From Streptomyces apocyni (GTDB taxonomy: Bacteria; Actinomycetota; Actinomycetes; Streptomycetales; Streptomycetaceae), in assembly GCF_009739465.1 (NCBI RefSeq), contig NZ_WHOM01000045.1, positions 62,001 through 126,000 of the forward strand: DNA of 64,000 bases, written 5' to 3'. The notes beneath the pieces were generated by a model, which was not told the origin of the DNA, did not search any database, and saw only the letters and a list, made by a program, of their open reading frames with translations. Of the stretch, positions 34,125 to 42,115 are shown piece after piece (position 1 is the first letter of the stretch; each line of letters starts with the position of its first letter). A program made the translations under genes and the position numbers.

Positions 34125-34778
34125 GTGACCGCCCCCGAGTCGCCCCAGCCCGCCGCCGACGACGACCAGTCGCACGTGCCCCCGCTGACGACCCGCGTCG
34201 TCATCGCCGAGGATGAGGCGCTGATCCGCCTCGACCTCAAGGAGATGCTTGAGGAAGAGGGGTACTCCGTCGTCGGCGAGGCGGGCGACGGCGAGCAGGC
34301 CATCGCGCTGGCCCGTGAGCACCAGCCGGACCTGGTGATCCTGGACGTGAAGATGCCCGTCCTGGATGGGATCTCGGCGGCGGAGAAGATCACTGAGGAG
34401 TCGATCGCTCCGGTGCTGATGCTCACCGCGTTCTCGCAGCGGGATCTGGTGGAGCGTGCCCGGGACGCGGGTGCGATGGCGTACCTGGTGAAGCCGTTCA
34501 GTAAGGGTGACGTCGTTCCGGCGATCGAGATGGCCGTGTCGCGGTACACGGAGCTGAAGGCGTTGGAGAAGGAGGTCGCGGACCTCTCGTTGCGGCTGGA
34601 GACGCGGAAGCTGGTGGATCGGGCGAAGTCGATCCTGCAGACGCAGTACGGGTTGTCGGAGCCTGCTGCGTTCCGGTGGATTCAGAAGACGTCGATGGAT
34701 CGTCGGCTGTCGATGCAGCAGGTCGCGGAGGCGGTTATCGAGGACGCTGAGGAGAAGAAGGCGGCGAAGGGCGAGTAG
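34125..34778 (+). CDS. pdtaR: ANTAR-domain response regulator (PdtaR-like)
   Basis: A 217-residue cytosolic two-component regulator. The receiver domain (about 24-140) has the phosphoacceptor D74 in VILDVKMPVLDG, acidic D30/E31 and K123 in LVKPF. The C-terminal helical part (about 150-205) is an ANTAR RNA-binding domain, which acts by antitermination on dual stem-loop RNAs. The GTG at 34125 has an AAGGAG site at 34114-34119. No sensor kinase gene is adjacent. It lies just beyond the tRNA, where the + strand becomes G/T-rich. Confidence 0.92.
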   Translation: MTAPESPQPAADDDQSHVPPLTTRVVIAEDEALIRLDLKEMLEEEGYSVVGEAGDGEQAIALAREHQPDLVILDVKMPVLDGISAAEKITEESIAPVLMLTAFSQRDLVERARDAGAMAYLVKPFSKGDVVPAIEMAVSRYTELKALEKEVADLSLRLETRKLVDRAKSILQTQYGLSEPAAFRWIQKTSMDRRLSMQQVAEAVIEDAEEKKAAKGE

Positions 34779-34843
34779 TTCTGCCTGAGTTGGTGGGTTC
34801 CGGGGCGTTGTGGGGGGCGTGTGCCGGGGGCTAGCTTCGGGGG

Positions 34844-35497
34844 ATGGGTGGCATTGGCCCGGTGGAGCCGGGTCTGGGTACGGAGCCCACGGAGTTGGTG
34901 ACGGGTCAGGCGCGCCGGGATGGCGGTGCCTGGCCCGTTGTGCGTGGGTGGTGGGTGGGGTTGTCGGCGTGGGGGCGTCGGGGGTGGGTGGCGGCCGTGT
35001 TGGCGGTGGCTTTGGTCGCGGCTGGTGTGGCGGTGTGGGTGGTGCGTCCGGGGCCTGTTGAGGAGCCGTTGGTTCCGTACCCGTTACACCTTGTGTCGGT
35101 GGTGTATGGCGGGGTTGTGGTTCCGGTCGGGGGTGGGGCTGGGGGTGCTGATGCTGGTGGGGGTGGTGGGCGTTTCGCTTTTTCGGTGACTTTTAGGGCG
35201 TTGCCGGGGTCTTCTGTGGTGGTGGAGGATGTGCGGCAGCCTTCTGAGGGGTTGTCGTTGGCCTTGGAGGCGCGTACGCCTTTCGTCCTTAATCCGGACA
35301 GTCCGCGTGAAGTGCGCATTGCTATGCGCGTGCGTGATTGTGACATTGCGCCACGGAATGTCAGGCTCCCTTTCTTGAAAGTGACGCTGCGTAATGTGCG
35401 CGCGGTGCAGACGCATAGCTTCATCCTGGGATCGGCGTATGCGAATGATCTTGCTGAGGCGGTGTCGAGGGCCTGTCCTGATGGGGCTCGTGGGTAG
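34844..35497 (+). CDS. hypothetical membrane-anchored protein
   Basis: A 217-residue protein of unknown function. A hydrophilic start with R-R is followed by one hydrophobic helix (about 47-67, RGWVAAVLAVALVAAGVAVWVV), then a glycine-rich linker (GGGAGGADAGGGGG, about 96-109) and a beta-rich domain (FAFSVTFRALPGSSVVVEDV ... VTLRNVRAVQTHSFILG) that should lie outside the cell. Two cysteines (one in MRVRDCDI, one in RACPDG) could form a disulfide. The coding strand is extremely G- and T-rich. The ATG at 34844 was chosen because it gives a proper topology. Confidence 0.72.
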   Translation: MGGIGPVEPGLGTEPTELVTGQARRDGGAWPVVRGWWVGLSAWGRRGWVAAVLAVALVAAGVAVWVVRPGPVEEPLVPYPLHLVSVVYGGVVVPVGGGAGGADAGGGGGRFAFSVTFRALPGSSVVVEDVRQPSEGLSLALEARTPFVLNPDSPREVRIAMRVRDCDIAPRNVRLPFLKVTLRNVRAVQTHSFILGSAYANDLAEAVSRACPDGARG

Positions 35498-35558
35498 GGG
35501 GTCATCCTGCCCCTTCTCAATATGTGGACTTTTCGGGTGCGCGATATTGCCCCCTTTG

Positions 35559-35570
35559 TGACCAGGGTCA
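35559..35570. promoter_or_regulatory. TGACC-AG-GGTCA palindrome upstream of livJ
   Basis: A perfect inverted repeat TGACC/GGTCA around two bases lies 161 bp upstream of the livJ start in a non-coding stretch (35498-35730). It may be an operator. The rest of this gap shows no clear promoter pair. Confidence 0.35.
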
Positions 35571-35730
35571 TAACAAGAGCGTCACAGCATGGCCTTCACC
35601 TCTCCTCCACGCACACCTGTCCCCTTAGAGTCACGCCCAGTCACCGCGCCACCGGAATCCGACTCACTCGGTCTCCAGCGCGTACTCGGTGCTCCACGAG
35701 GGGTTGCCGTGCCAGGTGAAAGGACTGATC

Positions 35731-36981
35731 GTGCGTCACCGTTCCTTGCTCATACTCACCACTGCGGTTACCGCGGGGGCCCTTACTCTGTCGGCCTGCG
35801 GGTCTCGCGATGACGGCGGCAATGAGGGGGGCGGTGACGGCAAGAAGAAGACCACTGTCGTCATCGGCCTCAGCGCGCCGCTGACCGGCGACCTGTCCAG
35901 TCTTGGTCAGGGCATCAAGAACTCTGCGGATCTCGCGGTGAAGACGGCCAACAAGACCAACGAGGTCGAGGGGGTCGAGTTCAAACTGCAGGCCCTGGAC
36001 GACGCGGGCCAGGCCGGTACGGGTCAGCAGAACGCCACCAAGCTGGTGGGCGCCAAGGATGTCTACGGAGTGCTTGGCCCGCTGAACTCGCATGTTGGCG
36101 AGGCCATGTTGAAGACGCTGGGCAGCGCGAACCTGGCCCAGTTGTCGCCCGCGAACACGGCTCCGCAGCTGACTCAGGGGCCGAACTGGTCCAAGGGTGA
36201 CAAGAAGCGTCCGTTCGACACGTACTTCCGTACGTCGACGACCGATGCCGTGCAGGGTCCGTTCGCCGCGCAGTACGTCTACAACGAGTTGAAGTACAAG
36301 AAGGCCTTCATTCTCGACGACAAGAAGACGTATGGTGCGGGTCTGGCGAAGACCTTCAAGGAGGAGTTCGTCAACCTCGGTGGCAAGGTCGTGCAGAGCG
36401 ACAGCGTCAACCCCGAGGACCGGGACTTCTCGTCGATCGCGACGAAGATCAAGAACTCGGGTGCCGACTTCGTCTACTTCGGTGGTGAGCACCCGGCCGG
36501 TGCGCCGCTGACGGACCAGATCACCAAGTCGGGGGCGAAGATCCCGCTGGTAGGTGGTGACGCGCTCTTCAGCGACGACTACATCGACCTGTCGAACAAG
36601 AACTCCGAGGGCGACATCGCGACGTCGGTCGGGGCTCCGCTGGAGACGCTGGACACGGCCAAGAAGTTCATGAAGGACTACGAGGCGCAGAACTACGACG
36701 ACCCGTTCGGCCCGTTCGGTGGCTACTCGTATGACGGGACCTGGGCGATCATCCAGGCCGTGAAGGCGGTTGTCGAGGGTAACGACGGCAAGGTGCCGGG
36801 CGACCTGAAGGACGCGCGTAAGAAGATCACCGAGGCGCTGCAGAACGTGAAGTTCGACGGCATCACGGGTGAGGTCGGCTTCGACGAGTTCGGTGACACG
36901 ACGAACAAGCAGCTGTCGGTGTACCAGGTCAAGAAGGGCAAGCACGTGCCGGTGGAGACGGGCACGTTCGAAGAGAAGTAG
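35731..36981 (+). CDS. livJ: branched-chain amino acid-binding lipoprotein
   Basis: A 416-residue periplasmic-binding-type lipoprotein (class I fold) for branched-chain amino acids. The signal MRHRSLLILTTAVTAGALTLSAC ends in the lipobox LSAC, then a D/G/K linker. The fold is recognisable from VVIGLSAPLTGDLSSLGQGIKNSADLAV and LDDAGQAGTGQQNATKLV. The GTG at 35731 has an AAAGGA site at 35719-35724. The stop lies in a 14-bp duplication, and a strong hairpin follows before livH, which should keep binding-protein expression higher than the membrane genes. Confidence 0.93.
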   Translation: MRHRSLLILTTAVTAGALTLSACGSRDDGGNEGGGDGKKKTTVVIGLSAPLTGDLSSLGQGIKNSADLAVKTANKTNEVEGVEFKLQALDDAGQAGTGQQNATKLVGAKDVYGVLGPLNSHVGEAMLKTLGSANLAQLSPANTAPQLTQGPNWSKGDKKRPFDTYFRTSTTDAVQGPFAAQYVYNELKYKKAFILDDKKTYGAGLAKTFKEEFVNLGGKVVQSDSVNPEDRDFSSIATKIKNSGADFVYFGGEHPAGAPLTDQITKSGAKIPLVGGDALFSDDYIDLSNKNSEGDIATSVGAPLETLDTAKKFMKDYEAQNYDDPFGPFGGYSYDGTWAIIQAVKAVVEGNDGKVPGDLKDARKKITEALQNVKFDGITGEVGFDEFGDTTNKQLSVYQVKKGKHVPVETGTFEEK

Positions 36982-37002
36982 TACGTCGGAAGTAGTACTC
37001 CC
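36975..37002 (+). repeat. 14-bp duplication spanning the livJ stop
   Basis: GAAGTAGTAC (36975-36984) recurs at 36989-36998 with a period of 14 bases. The first copy contains the TAG stop at 36979-36981. Confidence 0.75.
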
Positions 37003-37035
37003 GGGCTGATCGCCCGAACAGCAACGATCCTGCTG

Positions 37036-37068
37036 CTGCGCGGGGGCGCAAACAGCGCCCCCGCGCAG
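37036..37068 (+). terminator. intra-operon hairpin between livJ and livH
   Basis: CTGCGCGGGGGCGC (37036-37049) and GCGCCCCCGCGCAG (37055-37068) form a perfect 14-bp stem with an AAACA loop. It probably causes partial termination or stabilises the livJ message. Confidence 0.85.
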
Positions 37069-37103
37069 TCGTATATCTGACCACTCTCCCCGGAGGCCCC
37101 CCG

Positions 37104-38033
37104 GTGCAAGATTTGCCGGAGCAGCTTGCTAACGGCCTGGTTCTCGGTGCGATGTATGGACTCATCGCGATCGGTTACACCATGGTCTATGGCATAGTCC
37201 AGCTCATTAACTTCGCCCATGGCGAGATATTCATGATCGGTGGCTTTGGCGCGCTGACTGCGTGGCTGATTCTGCCGGACGGTACGGCGTTGATGGTCGC
37301 GCTGCCGGTCATGATTCTTATGGCCGTGGCGTGCTCGGTCCTTGTTGGTGTTGGTGCTGAGCGTTTTGCCTATCGGCCGTTGCGTGGCGGTCCCCGACTG
37401 GCGCCGTTGATCACGGCGATTGGTCTGTCGATCGCGTTGCAGCAGGCTATTTGGGCCTTCTATCCCGATGCGAAGAAGGATCTGACGTTTCCGCAGTTCG
37501 CGGGCGGTCCTGTGGAGATCGGTAGCCTGCTTCTGCAGCGGGGCGAGATCTTCCTGCTGATCGCTGCTCCGCTGTGCATGATCGCGTTGGCGCTGTTTGT
37601 GTCGAAGACGCGTACGGGCCGGGCGATGCAGGCGACGAGCCAGGACCCGGATACGGCCAAGTTGATGGGTATCAACACGGATCGCATCATCGTGACGGCG
37701 TTTGCGATTGGTGCGGCGTTCGCGGCGATCGCCGCTGTGGCTCATGGGTTGAAGTTTGGTCAGATCGGCTTCCGTATGGGCTTTATCGCGGGGCTGAAGG
37801 CGTTCACGGCGGCTGTGCTGGGTGGCATCGGCAATATTTACGGCGCCATGATCGGTGGTCTGGTGCTGGGCTTCGCTGAGGCTCTGGCTACTGCTTATAT
37901 CGAGTTTGTTCCTGGCATGTCGCAGTTCGGTGGTGGCGCCTGGAAGGATGTGTGGGCCTTCGCGCTGCTCATCCTGGTGCTGCTGTTCCGGCCTCAGGGT
38001 CTCCTGGGCGAGCGCGTTTCGGATCGGGCGTGA
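37104..38033 (+). CDS. livH: branched-chain amino acid ABC transporter permease LivH
   Basis: A 309-residue inner-membrane permease of the LivH type with about eight helices. MVYGIVQLINFAHGEIFMIGGF is the family's helix-1/2 signature, and AVLGGIGNIYGAMIGGLVLGFAEALA is the ATPase-contact region. The GTG start at 37104 follows a CGGAGG site. Codons are G/T-rich. It pairs with the LivM-like permease next door, and the set livH-livM-livG-livF forms one operon driven from livJ. Confidence 0.95.
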   Translation: MQDLPEQLANGLVLGAMYGLIAIGYTMVYGIVQLINFAHGEIFMIGGFGALTAWLILPDGTALMVALPVMILMAVACSVLVGVGAERFAYRPLRGGPRLAPLITAIGLSIALQQAIWAFYPDAKKDLTFPQFAGGPVEIGSLLLQRGEIFLLIAAPLCMIALALFVSKTRTGRAMQATSQDPDTAKLMGINTDRIIVTAFAIGAAFAAIAAVAHGLKFGQIGFRMGFIAGLKAFTAAVLGGIGNIYGAMIGGLVLGFAEALATAYIEFVPGMSQFGGGAWKDVWAFALLILVLLFRPQGLLGERVSDRA

Positions 38034-38038
38034 TTGGT

Positions 38039-39826
38039 ATGACGACTCAGTCCTCTCAGTCCCCTCAGCCGTTGCAGCCCCCTCTGGTTCCGTTGCCTGC
38101 GGCTGGTGCCCGGTTGGCGGCCATGGGTGCGGCGGTGGCCACGTTCGCGTCCACGTTCCTGGCGTGGACCTGGACGGACGAGTTTCCGGGGAATCTGACG
38201 GTCACGGGGTATCCCGGTGGTCTGCAGGTGCTCACGCTGGTGGGTTCCGTACTGACGCTGTTGTTCCTGCTGGCGGGGCTCGGTGTGCGCGGGTTGCGCT
38301 GGTTGACGCCGGGCGGGAGTACGAGCTCGGCGTTGATGTTGGCGCTGGGTACGTTCGCGACGACCTGGTACACGGTTGCGGCCATTGCCTGGCAGTTGGG
38401 CGGCTTGGCGAATCTGGAGCCTGGTGGGTTTGTCGCGGCGGTGGCTTCGCTGCTGCTGGTGCTCTCGGTTCTTGGTCTGCCGGCCGATATGCCGTTCGAT
38501 GAGGAGCATCCGCCCGCTGGTGTCCTGGCGCGTTTTCGGCATGTGCTGAAGGCGCCTGAGCCGGGTCCGGCGATGGTGTTGCCTTCGTGGGCCGAGGTGT
38601 TGTTGGTGTGCGCGGCGTGCGGGGTGGGCCTGACGGTCTTCACGTATGGCATTGGGGCTGAGGCGGAGGGTTTTGTCGGCTTCCTGATCCTGACGGGCTT
38701 TGCTGCCGCGGGTGCGTATCGCGCGGGTCTGATGCGGCGGGTGTCGTCGCTGACGCACAAGTACCGCAATGTGGCGTTGACGGCGGCGTTCTTCTCAGCG
38801 GCGCTGTTCCCGTTCACGCAGGACAGTGACGCGTACACCTCGGTGGCTGTGAGCATTCTGATCTTCGCGACGGTCGCGGTGGGTCTGAATGTCGTGGTGG
38901 GTCTGGCGGGTCTGCTGGACCTTGGCTACGTGGCGTTCCTCGGTGTGGGTGCGTACACCGCGGCGTTGGTGTCGGGTGCGCCGACGGCGGCGCTGGGTGT
39001 GCAGTTCCCGTTCTGGGCGGCGGTGCTCACGGGTGCTGTGGTCTCCATGATCTTCGGTGTGATCATTGGTGCGCCGACGCTGCGGGTGCGTGGTGACTAT
39101 CTGGCGATTGTGACGCTGGGCTTCGGTGAGATCTTCCGTATCGGCATGCAGAACCTGGATGGCCAGTCGGGTCCTGACCTGACCAATGGCCCCAACGGCA
39201 TTCCGGGTGTTCCCGACCTGAAGATGTTCGGGTTCGACTTCGGTGAGTCGCATACGATTCTGGGCTTCGAACTGGGCCGGTTCGCCAACTACTACCTGTT
39301 GATGCTGCTGTTCACGGCGGTCATCGTGATGGTGTTCCGGCGTTCGGACAGTTCTCGTATCGGCCGTGCCTGGGTGGCGATCCGGGAGGATGAGACCGCG
39401 GCGAGTGCCATGGGTATCAATGCCTTCCGGCTGAAGCTGCTGGCGTTCGCGCTGGGCGCGACGCTGGCGGGTGTGGCGGGTACGGTGCTGGCGCATGTCG
39501 AGTACGGAGTCCACCCTGACGGGTACAAGTTCGTGCACGCGGTGCCACCGAACTCGGCGTTCCTGCTGGCCGCGGTGATCCTCGGCGGTATGGGTACGTT
39601 GAGTGGTCCGCTGATCGGGGCGGCGCTGCTCTATCTGATTCCCAACAAGCTGCAGTTTATGGCGGATTACCAGCTGCTGCTGTTCGGTATCGCGCTGGTG
39701 CTGCTGATGCGTTTCCGTCCGGAGGGTCTGGTCGCGGACCGTAGGAAGCAGATGGAGTTCAAGGAACCAGATCAGGTGGACGCCCCCACTCATGGTGGCG
39801 GCCTCGATACCAAGACGGGGGTGTAG
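38039..39826 (+). CDS. livM: branched-chain amino acid ABC transporter permease LivM, N-terminally extended
   Basis: A 595-residue permease, well above the usual 350-420. The C-terminal part (from about 270) is a normal LivM: GLNVVVGLAGLLDLGYVAFLGVGAYTAAL, RGDYLAIVTLGFGEIFRI, and the EAA-type loop RIGRAWVAIREDETAASAMGIN. The first 250 residues add extra hydrophobic helices and a Pro-rich start. GTG 38030 (overlapping the livH stop) and ATG 38039 are both possible starts; I use the ATG. The extension is typical of some Streptomyces homologues, but its role is unknown. Confidence 0.9.
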   Translation: MTTQSSQSPQPLQPPLVPLPAAGARLAAMGAAVATFASTFLAWTWTDEFPGNLTVTGYPGGLQVLTLVGSVLTLLFLLAGLGVRGLRWLTPGGSTSSALMLALGTFATTWYTVAAIAWQLGGLANLEPGGFVAAVASLLLVLSVLGLPADMPFDEEHPPAGVLARFRHVLKAPEPGPAMVLPSWAEVLLVCAACGVGLTVFTYGIGAEAEGFVGFLILTGFAAAGAYRAGLMRRVSSLTHKYRNVALTAAFFSAALFPFTQDSDAYTSVAVSILIFATVAVGLNVVVGLAGLLDLGYVAFLGVGAYTAALVSGAPTAALGVQFPFWAAVLTGAVVSMIFGVIIGAPTLRVRGDYLAIVTLGFGEIFRIGMQNLDGQSGPDLTNGPNGIPGVPDLKMFGFDFGESHTILGFELGRFANYYLLMLLFTAVIVMVFRRSDSSRIGRAWVAIREDETAASAMGINAFRLKLLAFALGATLAGVAGTVLAHVEYGVHPDGYKFVHAVPPNSAFLLAAVILGGMGTLSGPLIGAALLYLIPNKLQFMADYQLLLFGIALVLLMRFRPEGLVADRRKQMEFKEPDQVDAPTHGGGLDTKTGV

Positions 39827-39833
39827 GGCCGCC

Positions 39834-40688
39834 ATGACCAGTGACACCATTACCAGCACCACGGTGCTTGACGCGCGCGGCGTCACGATGCGCTTTGGCG
39901 GTCTTACCGCTGTCGGCGGCGTCGATCTCACCGTCAACGAGGGCGAGATCGTCGGTCTGATCGGCCCGAACGGCGCTGGGAAGACGACGTTCTTCAATTG
40001 TCTGACGGGGCTGTACATCCCCAGCGAGGGGCAGGTGAGTTACAAGGGAAAGGTGCTGCCGCACCGTTCTCATCTGGTGACGCAGGCCGGAGTGGCGCGG
40101 ACGTTCCAGAACATCCGGCTCTTCGCCAACATGACGGTGTTGGAGAACGTGCTGGTCGGTCGCCACACCCGTACGAAGGAGGGGTTGTGGTCTGCGCTGC
40201 TGCGTACTCCGGGCTTCAAGAAGGCTGAGCGGGCTTCTGAGGAGCGGGCTATGGAGCTTCTGGAGTTCACGGGGCTCGCGGCGAAGCGGGACACGCTGGC
40301 TCGTAACCTTCCCTATGGCGAGCAGCGGAAGCTGGAGATCGCTCGTGCGTTGGCGAGTGATCCGGGTCTGTTGCTGTTGGACGAGCCGACGGCGGGTATG
40401 AATCCGCAGGAGACCAGGGCCACTCAGGATCTGGTGTTCGCGGTGCGTGATCAGGGCACCGCGGTGCTGGTCATCGAGCACGACATGCGTTTCATCTTCA
40501 ACCTGTGCGACCGGGTGGCTGTGCTGGTGCAGGGGGAGAAGCTGGTCGAGGGTACGCCTGCGCAGGTGCAGAGTGACGAGCGGGTGGTCGCGGCGTATCT
40601 CGGTACTCCCTTTGAGGGGGCGCCGGGTGCTGACGAGGCGGCTGAGGTCGCGCAGGCTGAGCAGCGTACGGAAGGGGACGACCAGTGA
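39834..40688 (+). CDS. livG: branched-chain amino acid ABC transporter ATPase LivG
   Basis: A 284-residue cytosolic ATPase. Walker A GPNGAGKTTFFN, the Q-loop ARTFQNIRLF, the signature region LPYGEQRKLEIARAL (replacing LSGGQ, as usual in LivG) and Walker B LLLLDEPTAGMNP are complete. The ATG at 39834 starts eight bases after the livM stop with a GTAGGG site. The last four bases overlap livF (GTGA). A short acidic tail (PGADEAAEVAQAEQRTEGDDQ region) is species-specific. Confidence 0.96.
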   Translation: MTSDTITSTTVLDARGVTMRFGGLTAVGGVDLTVNEGEIVGLIGPNGAGKTTFFNCLTGLYIPSEGQVSYKGKVLPHRSHLVTQAGVARTFQNIRLFANMTVLENVLVGRHTRTKEGLWSALLRTPGFKKAERASEERAMELLEFTGLAAKRDTLARNLPYGEQRKLEIARALASDPGLLLLDEPTAGMNPQETRATQDLVFAVRDQGTAVLVIEHDMRFIFNLCDRVAVLVQGEKLVEGTPAQVQSDERVVAAYLGTPFEGAPGADEAAEVAQAEQRTEGDDQ

Positions 40689-41401
40689 CCGCGCTTTTGC
40701 AGGTTGAGGATCTCAAGGTCGCCTACGGCAAGATCGAGGCCGTGAAGGGTATCTCCTTCAGTGTCGAGGCGGGGCAGATTGTCACGCTGATCGGGACGAA
40801 TGGCGCGGGTAAGACGACGACGCTGCGGACGTTGTCGGGTCTGCTGAAGCCGTCCGGCGGGAAGATTTTCTTCGATGGGCAGCCGTTGAATGGTGTGCCC
40901 GCGCACAAGATCGTTTCGATGGGTCTGGCGCATTCGCCGGAGGGTAGGCGGATCTTTCCTCGGCTGACGATCGCGGAGAATCTGCAGCTCGGTGCGTTTC
41001 TGCGGCGTGACCCGGCGGGCATCGAGCGGGACATCCAGCGGGCCTATGAGCTCTTTCCGATTCTGGGGGAGCGTCGAAGGCAGGCAGCGGGCACGTTGTC
41101 GGGTGGTGAGCAGCAGATGCTGGCTATGGGGCGTGCGTTGATGTCTCAGCCGAAGTTGCTGATGCTGGATGAGCCGTCCATGGGTCTGTCGCCGATCATG
41201 ATGCAGCGGATTGTGGAGACCATCGGCGAGTTGAAGGCGCAGGGAACCACGATTTTGCTGGTGGAGCAGAACGCCCAGGCCGCGCTGTCGCTGGCGGACG
41301 AGGGGCATGTCATGGAGATCGGGAAGATCGTTCTTTCTGGTTCGGGGCAGGATCTGCTGCATGACGAGTCGGTGCGTAAGGCGTATCTCGGCGAGGACTG
41401 A
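40685..41401 (+). CDS. livF: branched-chain amino acid ABC transporter ATPase LivF
   Basis: A 238-residue second ATPase of the importer. Walker A GTNGAGKTTTLRTL, signature LSGGEQQMLAMGRAL and Walker B LLMLDEPSMGLSP are intact. The GTG at 40685 overlaps the livG stop, so the two ATPases are coupled. A strong terminator starts 26 bases after the stop, closing the operon. Confidence 0.97.
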   Translation: MTALLQVEDLKVAYGKIEAVKGISFSVEAGQIVTLIGTNGAGKTTTLRTLSGLLKPSGGKIFFDGQPLNGVPAHKIVSMGLAHSPEGRRIFPRLTIAENLQLGAFLRRDPAGIERDIQRAYELFPILGERRRQAAGTLSGGEQQMLAMGRALMSQPKLLMLDEPSMGLSPIMMQRIVETIGELKAQGTTILLVEQNAQAALSLADEGHVMEIGKIVLSGSGQDLLHDESVRKAYLGED

Positions 41402-41427
41402 GGTGCCCTTCGCGTCCGGGTAGTTGA

Positions 41428-41461
41428 GAGGCCCGCGCCCCCTTTTGGGGGTGCGGGCCTC
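41428..41461 (+). terminator. terminator of the liv operon
   Basis: GAGGCCCGCGCCCCC (41428-41442) and GGGGGTGCGGGCCTC (41447-41461) form a 15-bp stem with one G-T pair around TTTT. Confidence 0.92.
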
Positions 41462-41510
41462 TTCGCATGCTGTGCTGTGGTGTGAAGGTGTGCGGGGCCG
41501 GGGCGGGGCG

Positions 41511-41999
41511 TCAGTCGGCTTGGCGGACGCGGGCCTCGTCGCTGGGGTTGATGTCGCGGAGGAGGCAGGTGAGGCGGGCGGTGCAGACGCGCTTGTCGTT
41601 CTCGTCGGTGATGACGATTTCGTACGTGGCGGTGGTGCGGCCGCGGTGTACGGGGGTGGCGACGCCGGTGACTAGGCCGGAGCGGGCGCCGCGGTGGTGG
41701 GTGCAGTTGAGGTCGACGCCGACGGCGATCTTGTTGACGCCGCCGTGCAGCATGGAGCCGACGGAGCCGAGGGTTTCGGCGAGTACGGCGGAGGCGCCGC
41801 CGTGCAGCAGGCCGTAGGGCTGGGTGTTGCCCTCGACCGGCATGGTGCCGACGACGCGGTCCGCGGAGGCCTCGATGACCTGGACGCCCATGCGGGTGCC
41901 GAGGTGGCCCGCGGAGAAGAGTGCGGGCAGGTCCACGCCGAGTGTGGCGTACTCGTCGATGACCTCTTGCGGGAACTTCACGTGATGTTGCTCGCCCAT
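41511..41999 (-). CDS. hotdog-fold thioesterase (PaaI-type)
   Basis: A 162-residue acyl-CoA thioesterase of the PaaI/DUF4442 hotdog class. NTQPYGLLHGGASAVLAETLGS contains the conserved HGG helix that positions the thioester, and VGVDLNCTHHRGARSG is the expected second strand region. It is cytosolic and unlinked to a clear operon; its terminator region meets the liv operon. The acyl substrate is unknown. Confidence 0.9.
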   Translation of the reverse strand: MGEQHHVKFPQEVIDEYATLGVDLPALFSAGHLGTRMGVQVIEASADRVVGTMPVEGNTQPYGLLHGGASAVLAETLGSVGSMLHGGVNKIAVGVDLNCTHHRGARSGLVTGVATPVHRGRTTATYEIVITDENDKRVCTARLTCLLRDINPSDEARVRQAD

Positions 42000-42067
42000 G
42001 GGGCACGGCTCCGATCGTCGTCGTTCGTTGACGTGTGCACCGTTCCTATCAGGTCGCTGAGCGGACG

Positions 42068-42115
42068 CTTAGACCGGGCTGACGGTTAGGCCGGGCTGAC
42101 CGTTAGGCCGGGCTG
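42068..42115 (-). repeat. 17-bp tandem repeats spanning the FdhF-like gene stop
   Basis: A 17-bp unit (plus strand GTTAGGCCGGGCTGACC) occurs at 42068-42084 (variant), 42085-42101 and, in part, 42102-42115. On the minus strand the gene-end copy includes the TAA stop (42103-42105), and the following copies each repeat a TAA. Confidence 0.85.

Noticed and set aside
33840..34125. Chromosomal replication origin at the skew switch
   Set aside because: No DnaA-box-like TTGTCCACA motifs and no dnaA or dnaN genes are present; only the skew resembles an origin.
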